From positions 930,001-994,000 of the forward strand of contig NZ_JAMXIA010000001.1 in assembly GCF_025457425.1 (NCBI RefSeq): 64,000 nucleotides of DNA, given 5' to 3'. This document shows positions 61,239 through 64,000 of the stretch, in pieces. The position numbers and the translations under genes are program-made. Every line of letters begins with the position of its first letter. Positions within the stretch are counted from its first letter, which is position 1. Below the pieces are notes generated by a model that was not told where the DNA came from, did not search any database, and saw only the letters and a program-made list of their open reading frames with translations. The DNA comes from Chryseobacterium foetidum (GTDB lineage: Bacteria > Bacteroidota > Bacteroidia > Flavobacteriales > Weeksellaceae).

Positions 61239-62783
61239 ATGTCAGATAAAATATTATGGATCGATGATGAAATAGATTTACTCAAACCTCATATCGTATT
61301 TTTAGAAAAAAAAGGCTATCACGTGACGCCTGTAAACAATGTAAATGAGGCTTTGGAGCTGATGGACTCTGAGAAATTTGCCTTAACGCTTATTGATGAA
61401 AATATGCCGGGAATTTCCGGTCTGGAAGCGATTCCAATGATCAAACTGAAAGACAGCAGTTTGAAAATCGTGATGGTAACCAAAAGTGAGGAGGAACACA
61501 TTATGGAAGAAGCCATCGGATCACAGATCGCAGATTATATTCTGAAACCTGTAAACCCAAATCAGATTTTGCTTTCATTAAAGAAAAACCTTCAGGAAGA
61601 TAATCTCGTTGAGCAAAAAACGATCTTACAGTATCAGCAGGAATTCAGAAATCTTTCTCTTGAACTTTCGTACCTGAGAACATATCAGGACTGGGCAGAA
61701 TACTATAAAAAAATTGTGAACTGGGAACTGAAATTTGATAAGGTTGCCGACAACGAATTTGCGGATCTGCTTCAGTCTCAAAAAGAGGAAGCCAACATTC
61801 AGTTTGCCAAATTTATTGAAAACAATTACGAAGACTGGTTGAACGATACCGAAAAACCGATGATGAGCCACACTTTATTTAAGGAAAAAGTGAAGCCCGA
61901 GGTTGAGAAAGAAAAAGTACTTCTTCTGATGGTTGACAACCTGAGATATGATCAGTGGAAGGTAATCGAACCGCTTTTCACCAAGTTCTACAACAAAGTT
62001 TCTGAAGATTATTACTACAGTATTTTGCCGACGGCAACTCAATATGCAAGAAATTCATTTTTTGCAGGTTTGATGCCTTCTGAAATCGAAAAACGTTTTC
62101 CGGATAAGTGGTTTAACGATAATGAAGACGGTAACAAAAATGAGCACGAACGTGAATTTTTGGAAGACCAAATGAAGAGAATCGGCTTGAATTCGAAGTC
62201 AATGAAATATTTAAAGATTCTGAATGCTGATTTTGAGAAGAAAATTTACGAAGATTTTAATCAGCATAAAAACAATGATCTTTTGGTGATTGTCTACAAC
62301 TTTATCGACATCCTTTCTCATGCAAAAACCGATAATCACATTGTAGATCAACTTATCAGAGATGATAAAACTTTCAGATCGTTAACCTATAACTGGTTTG
62401 AAAATTCGTCATTAATCAAAATCATTAAACTGGCTGCTGAAAACGGTTTCAAACTGATCATCACGACCGATCACGGAACAGTTTACGTAAAAAAACCGAG
62501 CAGAGTTGTAGGCGACAGAGAAACTTCCACCAACATCAGATATAAAACAGGTAAGAGCTTAACGTACGAAAAAAGTGATGTCTGGGCAGTTACGAATCCG
62601 GAAAAATTATTTTTACCGAAAGGAAATTTAAGTTCAAAATATATTTTCGCCAAAAACAATATCTTTTTAGCTTATCCTAAAAATTACAATCACTTTGTAA
62701 ATTATTATAAAGAAACCTATCAGCACGGCGGAATTTCTTTGGAAGAATGTATAATTCCAATAAGTATTCTTGAGCCGAAGTAG
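61239..62783 (+). CDS. porX: PorX, response regulator of type IX secretion
   Basis: A 514-residue protein. The receiver (residues 1-125) has the acidic pair in LWIDDEIDLL, phospho-acceptor Asp in TLIDENMPG and Lys in DYILKPVNP. A PglZ domain (about 200-514) follows with the metal residues visible in MVDNLRYDQWK, the nucleophile Thr region ILPTATQYARNSFFAG and IITTDHGTVY. PorX with PorY controls type IX secretion genes; the PglZ part has nucleotide phosphodiesterase activity in studied homologs. It supports the presence of a working type IX system. Confidence 0.94.
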   Translation: MSDKILWIDDEIDLLKPHIVFLEKKGYHVTPVNNVNEALELMDSEKFALTLIDENMPGISGLEAIPMIKLKDSSLKIVMVTKSEEEHIMEEAIGSQIADYILKPVNPNQILLSLKKNLQEDNLVEQKTILQYQQEFRNLSLELSYLRTYQDWAEYYKKIVNWELKFDKVADNEFADLLQSQKEEANIQFAKFIENNYEDWLNDTEKPMMSHTLFKEKVKPEVEKEKVLLLMVDNLRYDQWKVIEPLFTKFYNKVSEDYYYSILPTATQYARNSFFAGLMPSEIEKRFPDKWFNDNEDGNKNEHEREFLEDQMKRIGLNSKSMKYLKILNADFEKKIYEDFNQHKNNDLLVIVYNFIDILSHAKTDNHIVDQLIRDDKTFRSLTYNWFENSSLIKIIKLAAENGFKLIITTDHGTVYVKKPSRVVGDRETSTNIRYKTGKSLTYEKSDVWAVTNPEKLFLPKGNLSSKYIFAKNNIFLAYPKNYNHFVNYYKETYQHGGISLEECIIPISILEPK

Positions 62784-62972
62784 CGGTTGGCTGATTGCTT
62801 TTTGCTTTTTGCTTCTTATCTCACGTTGATTTTGCTGATTTGGCAGACTTTGTTTGAGGTTTAAATTTGGACAAATAATTATTATTAAATATAAACTTCG
62901 GGCGGGTACTGATATAGATTTTCCTCCCGATTTTTTGTGCATTGTTAAAACATAATAATCGTTTTCCTTTTG

Positions 62973-62980
62973 TATTTTTG
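62973..62980 (+). promoter_or_regulatory. -7 promoter box of the exonuclease III gene
   Basis: TATTTTTG, perfect match, 14 bases before the TTG start. The 211-base gap before this gene otherwise holds nothing I can identify. Confidence 0.55.
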
Positions 62981-62994
62981 AAAAAATAAAAATT

Positions 62995-63759
62995 TTGAGA
63001 TTAATTACATACAACGTCAACGGTATCAGAGCCGCATTCACAAAAGATTTTTTAGGCTGGCTGAAAACTGCTGATCCGGACATCGTCTGCATTCAGGAAA
63101 GCAAAGCAGGAAATGATCAGATCGACATTGAAAGCCTTGAGAAAATAGGTTACAAAAGCTTTTGGCACTCCGCACAGCGCAAAGGTTACAGCGGCGTAGG
63201 AATCGCCTCCAAAATGCAGCCCAAACATGTCGTATACGGTTGCGGAATTGAAAGTTATGACAATGAAGGCAGAGTGATACGGGCAGATTTTGACGGTTTT
63301 TCTGTCATTTCAGTTTACGTTCCGTCGGCTTCCAATATTGAAAGGCTTGAATTCAAAATGCAGTTTTGTCACGATTTCCTGGCTTACATTAAAGAACTTA
63401 GAAAAACGATTCCCAATCTTATTATTTCCGGCGATTTTAATATCTGTCATCACGCAATTGATATCCATAATCCGGTGGGTTTAAAGAATACCTCAGGCTT
63501 CCTGCCGATGGAAAGAGAGTGGATGACCGATTTCATCAATGAATGCGAACTGATCGACAGTTTCAGGCATTTTAATAATGAACCGGACAATTACACATGG
63601 TGGAGCTACCGACAAAACTCAAGAGCCAATAACAAAGGCTGGAGATTGGATTATAATTTTGCTTCTTATCCGATGAAAGATAAACTAACGAGAGCGGTTA
63701 TTTTAAAGGAAGCTGTGCATTCTGATCACTGTCCAGCTTTGCTGGAATTTGAGATTTGA
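62995..63759 (+). CDS. xth: Exodeoxyribonuclease III (AP endonuclease family)
   Basis: A 254-residue enzyme with the family motifs TYNVNGIRAA (N-terminal metal site), IVCIQESKA (catalytic Glu), SVYVPSA, ISGDFNICHH (Asp-Asn), NTSGFLPMEREWM, RLDYNFAS and the final SDHCPALLEFEI (catalytic Asp-His). It cuts DNA at abasic sites and removes 3' blocks. It begins with TTG; no in-frame ATG lies between the promoter and the conserved start. The last codons merge into a heptanucleotide array. Confidence 0.94.
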   Translation: MRLITYNVNGIRAAFTKDFLGWLKTADPDIVCIQESKAGNDQIDIESLEKIGYKSFWHSAQRKGYSGVGIASKMQPKHVVYGCGIESYDNEGRVIRADFDGFSVISVYVPSASNIERLEFKMQFCHDFLAYIKELRKTIPNLIISGDFNICHHAIDIHNPVGLKNTSGFLPMEREWMTDFINECELIDSFRHFNNEPDNYTWWSYRQNSRANNKGWRLDYNFASYPMKDKLTRAVILKEAVHSDHCPALLEFEI

Positions 63760-63807
63760 GATTCGAGATTCGAGATTCGAGATTCGAGATTTGGGATTTA
63801 AAGTTGC
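63745..63807. repeat. Heptanucleotide array overlapping the exonuclease III stop codon
   Basis: Nine units in register, mainly AGATTCG and AGATTTG. The first two lie within the end of the coding sequence. Confidence 0.85.
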
Positions 63808-63860
63808 TTAGCTATAGACTTTTTTATCAAACAAATTGGCCTACTATTTCAGCAATAAAA

Positions 63861-63886
63861 AAAGCCAACTGCGATCAGTTGGCTTT
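63861..63886. terminator. Bidirectional terminator
   Basis: An 11-bp perfect stem AAAGCCAACTG/CAGTTGGCTTT flanked by A and T runs, between converging genes. Confidence 0.85.
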
Positions 63887-63902
63887 ACCATTTTTTATCA
63901 GT

Positions 63903-64000
63903 CTATTCTTCGACTTCTACAACTTCATATTCAATTGGAATTTTGCCGCTGGCAATATTTCCGATTTCGTCAAACGCGGCTTTAGAAAGGTCTAATGCTC
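63903..64000 (-). CDS. RlpA-like (septal lytic transglycosylase family) protein, 3' end only
   Basis: The minus strand ends with LDLSKAAFDEIGNIASGKIP and IEYEVVEVEE, then the stop. That is the last part of a double-psi beta-barrel domain of the RlpA type (ALDLSKAAFDEIG is the family signature). RlpA cuts naked glycan strands at the septum. Only about 30 residues are in the window. Confidence 0.7.
   Translation of the reverse strand, partial: ALDLSKAAFDEIGNIASGKIPIEYEVVEVEE

Noticed and set aside
63756..63995. Plus-strand frame after exonuclease III
   Set aside because: It starts inside the stop region and reads the heptad array (MRFEIRDSRFEI type), then an intergenic terminator.
1..64000. 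tRNA, rRNA, prophage or insertion sequence genes
   Set aside because: No transposase, integrase or tRNA-like cloverleaf with a T-loop was recognised on either strand by reading; a dedicated scan could still find one.

Overview
The window looks like the chromosome of a Chryseobacterium-type flavobacterium (phylum Bacteroidota). This rests on AT-rich DNA, many promoters with the Bacteroidota -7 box TAnnTTTG and few Shine-Dalgarno sites, a type IX secretion regulator (PorX) and a type IX sorting domain, a GLPGLI-family protein, a fused LpxC-FabZ enzyme, and a Bacteroidota-type (subtype iii-like) type VI secretion locus. The species is an inference. I saw no rRNA, tRNA, CRISPR array or insertion sequence.

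1-15 kb: housekeeping and stress genes. These are a prolyl oligopeptidase cut by the window edge, a short-chain dehydrogenase, a GH13 amylase lipoprotein and a PhoR/PhoB-like two-component pair. The pair is divergent from a TonB-dependent receptor and a surface lipoprotein, with phosphate-box-like direct repeats between them. An AlkB/Ada-type alkylation-repair pair and a HAD phosphatase follow. 15-26 kb: arginine decarboxylase, thiamine pyrophosphokinase, cobalamin adenosyltransferase, a DinB-like protein with a WYL regulator, an ABC exporter, and LptB with an unusual C-terminal extension. This stretch is rich in dispersed repeats.

26-45 kb: accessory type VI secretion region, transcribed right to left. 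It runs clpV (tssH), a lytic transglycosylase, two near-identical tssD tube genes, an intact vgrG and a metzincin-like effector with a lipoprotein partner. Then come a frameshifted second metallopeptidase effector fused to a lipoprotein, a 5'-truncated vgrG, a lipase-like effector with two related lipoprotein partners and an orphan effector tip, and finally a decayed third vgrG. The modules become more degenerate with distance from the tube genes. Both tssD promoters carry the same 21-bp-spaced direct-repeat pair at the same distance from the -7 box. The sheath and baseplate genes are not in the window.

45-64 kb: hemB, a small type IX cargo protein, a NatAB-like ABC exporter, a GLPGLI protein and a PorT-like barrel. 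These are followed by sucD and the lipid A cluster lpxD-lpxC/fabZ-lpxA with efp and a second LpxD-like enzyme. An HD hydrolase, an S41 peptidase, porX, exonuclease III and the end of an RlpA-like gene close the window.

Intergenic DNA carries several repeat families: degenerate heptanucleotide arrays at six places, a pair of structured AGCCC...GCT elements, a 259-bp tandem repeat, a dispersed TTAAG-rich element and TTCGACARGCTCAG repeats.
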